Of a stretch of 64,000 nucleotides of DNA, positions 60,400 to 64,000 are shown one piece after another. The first letter of the stretch is position 1, and each line of letters starts with the position of its first letter. The DNA is from Aphis gossypii. Lineage: Eukaryota > Arthropoda > Insecta > Hemiptera > Aphididae. A model generated the notes under the pieces. That model was not told the DNA's origin. It saw only the letters and a list, made by a program, of their open reading frames with translations, and made no database searches. The stretch covers positions 78,648,604 through 78,712,603 of the forward strand of contig NC_065531.1 in assembly GCF_020184175.1 (NCBI RefSeq), read 5' to 3'. Position numbers and translations under genes: made by a program.

Positions 60400-63300
60400 C
60401 GTGAACCTAACCCTACGGCCTACGTCCTTCCACATCCTTCTATACATACGTCGCTTATACTGCAGATACTGATTGGTATAAAAACAATTATACGCCTCGT
60501 AGATACATAATAAAAAAAAAAAACACGGTCTGCTCTCGAGGGAAATGAAGAACGCCCCGCGACGATATTAAACATATTATAATAATAGCCGATTCACGCG
60601 AGCGTATACTCATTCCTAAAACTATATAATATTATTGTAGGATACGTGCGTCGGAGCACGTGCATGAAAATAAACGATCTGGCGAAATTTCAAATCGCGT
60701 CTCCTCGGTCTGTACAGTCGCAAACCGAATATTGTCGACGAACGTGTGACAAAAACCAATACAATCGCGACAATATCGGTTACAAAATACAATATAGTAC
60801 AAGACAAGTACACGTTGCACAAGGTACACTTAGCGGCGGCCATCATTGCCGTGTTTTGTGCACCGGTAACAGCTGTTGCTGTGTATGTCGACACGATTAT
60901 ATCGTAAACGTACCTATGTAGTCATGGTCCTGCGAGTCCTTGACTGTTTTAACGTACATACGAATATGCGGGTTGTAGTGGTTACACGGACGCACGGAAA
61001 TAATATAACAATATAATAATCTGTTGTTTCAATGTTTCTTTGTACGTATTCTTTTATACGTTCACGCACACACACACGTTGGTACATTATTTTTCAAATT
61101 TATCACACAGCTCTGACAGCAGCTTATTGGTTCCTGTTCATTTGATCTGCGCAGTCGGTGTGTTTCGAAGACTTCGCGTAACCAACGAAAATCGCATTGT
61201 CGTTTGTCGATCACCTTCGATTAATTTCAGGAACCGAGTTATAATTATATTAGTACTGTACTCTTATCGACCGCGTTCGAATGGAGGAAGGGTCCCCCGT
61301 AAGTTTTGTATAGGTACACTGATGCTGCGAGTATTTACCGTTTCGATATCTTACGGCAACTTTCGTACAAATTCGAAATTTCATTATATGGTTACGTGTA
61401 CCGTATATCCGTATATGAACGTAGAACACGATAAGAACATTTTCGAATCGTCTCGAATTTTGGGGATGGTTGCCTTGCCAACCCCCCTCCTTTGACCTCT
61501 TTGGCTATTCCACCTTTTTTTTTTTTTGTGTTGTACAATAACGTGAAGAGCCTAACAAAAAATATTATTTTTAACCGTTCTCCTAGCGACAAACCAACGA
61601 CACTGTCCTTATACGTCAGTGTCGATTGTGTTGCCTGCTCTAGGTGCACAACGACAACAATAACAAATAAAATGTTATAAAAAAACGAATATTATATTAT
61701 TATAAATGTCGACCCGCCCGTTACAGTTTGGGCTCTCGGCATTTGATCGGGCCTTTTCACGAGAGGATCAAAACGCATATCGTGCGAAATCAACAATATA
61801 CGTATATAAACGTCGTAGTTCGCGAGTTCGCCCCATATCGAATATAGCCTATAGGTACTATATGTATTGTTAATTGTTATAATGTCAATATTCGATATCG
61901 AACACGATCGGTCCCAAACGTTTTGGAGAGCGAAACATTTTCGGTATAATCGTCTCAAAAGCGCCCGCTCGCCACAATTATACGCGCATAACGTCGGTGA
62001 TCTTCCACCGCACACGTCCACGTCGTCGCTCGCATCGCGATACGATAAAATTGTAGTTGACCTCTGCGCTGCAGCTGCGCCACTATATAATACATTTCCG
62101 CGGTGTGCTTTCGGTAGCCGTTAAACGAGAGGCTCGCGCGGGAGTGGGCGCGATTATATCGTAATACAATCAAATATATACATATATATGCACTCGCGAT
62201 GATATATACTGAAAATGACGTTCGAGAAAACGTGTTTTTTTGACGTCGGTCCAACATTTTTCGACCGCGAGCGGACTTTTTTTTTTCTTCCTATCTCTCC
62301 CTCTCCGCCACCCGATATACTGCTCACACACACACGCGCCCACTCACGCACACCGCCGCGAGAGACCACCGACAGCTTTTTCGTCCGTTCGCAATAGCTA
62401 TTGCTCGCATACGTCATGTACCTACGTCGCAGCCGCCGCCGTTTATAAGTTTATAAAAAAAAAATTGCAACTGTATATTATATCTAACGTGTTCCGTATC
62501 GCCGCTCGCCAAAACCGACTTATACCCACAACTACGCCTCGTATACGTCGTACTACCGATATAAACTCGATCGTGTTAAAACCGTATATTATTACAGTGC
62601 AAGTACGGATTTTACAAGCGCGCGCGCTGTATACAGTACCTGTCACTATATACGCGTACGCCAGCGAACCTATTGTAATCGAGCACGAAGGTGACCTTCG
62701 TCGTATAAGGTATACGCCGCCTTTACTACACCGTCGTCCTTACAGGGTGTGGGCAACGGTATTTTCCAGTACACACGCGTTTACAACTATATACATACGC
62801 GCATAGATATATTATAATATATGCGATATACGATATACGATATAATAATAATATAATATAATATTGTACCTATGGTCGGCGTATGCGCTCGAGTAAACGA
62901 GTTGTGTACAAACGTCGCAGAAAACCGGCAAAACGCTGTGGCCCACTCCGTACCGTATACATGTATATTATGTGCACATAATACAATATATTATATCTAT
63001 ATTATATTATTGTTACCTCTATGGGTACCTCCTAGATAGTCCGGTCGTCTGCGACTGCAACGCCGCGAACACTGCAGCGTATATACGCGCCAGATGATTA
63101 CTATTACACAGTAGGTATATGGGTATACGTAGGACGAGAGAACGCTGTTTTTTTTTCGTCGGATGAAAATTTTTTTTATATTTTCTCCGAAAATTTGTTT
63201 AAATCGGTTTAACAGACCATATTATACTATTGGTAATTACCTATACATTATAGATACCGAGGAAAACAAAAAAAATCGAATCAAACAGAGATACATATTA

Positions 63301-64000
63301 TATATATACGAAAAATACTTCATTTAAAAATAAAACGAACCAGAGTCGTGTTATAACTATTATACTAAAGTTTTAAAAAGCCGCACACCGCGAACTATTG
63401 AACGACGTTTCTACACCACCGCTTATAGCGTTGTGAACTTCTATTGTTTCTTGAAATTATTCAAACATTTTTTGAGTATTTTTTCTCATTATATTAGAGC
63501 AGTAAGCAAAAATGACGATATCAAAACAATCGACAATACGTGGACGAAAACACTTAAGCCGTAGAATGTAAACCCGTATTTGGACCGTATATTATGTGTT
63601 TGTATACTGTAGTACCTTAAAATTTATGTGTGACATTATTTGTGAGGATTGCATTTAAGAACGGTACCTACGCACCTAATCCTCGCCAACCGTACAAAAA
63701 TTTGAAACCCTGCCTGGCTAGAGGAAAAAACACTATTATGTTTTCGAAATAATTCGCATAGATTATATTGTACATTTAAAACGACGCATTAAACGACTGT
63801 AGTTTGTAAAACTCGTACAGCAGACGGTTTTGTTTCCGAAAGGAAACTTTCCTGGAAGTCGCAGAATATCGATCGACTCATCGCACACGCACACACATAG
63901 AAACTATAATGTGTAATGTATACGCAGTACGCACGAAGCACTGTCCCGTGTCACGCCACTTAGTTTTGTTTATTGTTGACAAATGGAATAGTATAACTCT
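60400..64000. other. CpG-richer non-coding stretch at the window edge
   Basis: From about 60.4 kb to the end, CG dinucleotides and mixed-composition sequence become clearly more common than elsewhere outside exons, with CA/CG-rich and poly-T runs (for example about 62200-62350). Open frames of 150-190 codons occur on both strands but show no domain, signal or codon pattern that I can support. It may be the promoter or untranslated first exons of a gene beyond the window. Confidence 0.4.

Noticed and set aside
61040..61495. Open frame of 151 codons
   Set aside because: Mixed composition, no recognisable motif, no splice support; treated as chance.
62240..62806. Open frame of 188 codons in the CpG-rich edge
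   Set aside because: Begins in poly-T/poly-C repeats, has no domain or signal, and overlaps frames of similar length on the other strand, as expected in GC-richer non-coding DNA.

Overview
The window is eukaryotic genomic DNA: very AT-rich, with intron-containing genes, canonical GT/AG splice sites, long intergenic stretches and decayed transposable elements. The gene set (paired trypsin-like proteases with a C-x-x-C-x-C-G propeptide, an insect-type acyl-CoA desaturase, a CYP4-type P450 and a class II CPD photolyase) together with the base composition points to a hemipteran insect. An aphid is my best guess; this is inferred from style and content, not from a database match.

Layout. 2.5-8.7 kb (+): trypsin-like serine protease, 5' exon(s) not found. 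10.0-13.0 kb (-): SNRNP40, the U5 snRNP 40-kDa WD40 protein, complete in 7 exons. 13.7-16.9 kb (+): TGN38/KCT2-type single-pass membrane protein, complete in 6 exons and divergent from SNRNP40. 18.9-24.8 kb (-): a second, complete trypsin-like protease in 7 exons. 25.4-30.8 kb: a nearly identical 2.67-kb tandem duplication without genes. 30.9-34.4 kb (-): acyl-CoA desaturase, first exon missing. 34.4-41.7 kb: gene-poor, with LINE and MITE debris. 42.1-53.5 kb (-): TTLL3-like tubulin ligase-family gene in 3 exons. Its first intron contains a complete CYP4-type P450 gene on the opposite strand (49.6-52.3 kb), and its second intron contains a broken exonuclease-like ORF. 55.9-58.5 kb (+): class II CPD photolyase, complete in 7 exons. 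58.5-64 kb: no convincing gene, two small inverted-repeat elements, then a CpG-richer non-coding stretch to the edge.

All gene models were assembled by hand from splice sites, reading phase and family motifs. Phases agree across every junction given, which is the main internal support. The points most worth a second look are: (i) the TTLL3-like protein, which is recognisable throughout but has lost the ATP-grasp metal-binding residues and carries Gln/Arg/Asp runs in an extremely GC-rich exon; (ii) the P450 nested in it; (iii) a poly(A)-tailed retro-insertion whose 13-bp target-site duplication contains the TTLL stop codon; (iv) a 78-nt in-frame GC-AG intron in the P450; and (v) the 2.67-kb tandem duplication, which may be real or an unmerged-haplotype artefact.

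The genes do not form one pathway. They are ordinary insect housekeeping, digestive or detoxification, lipid and DNA-repair genes lying side by side.
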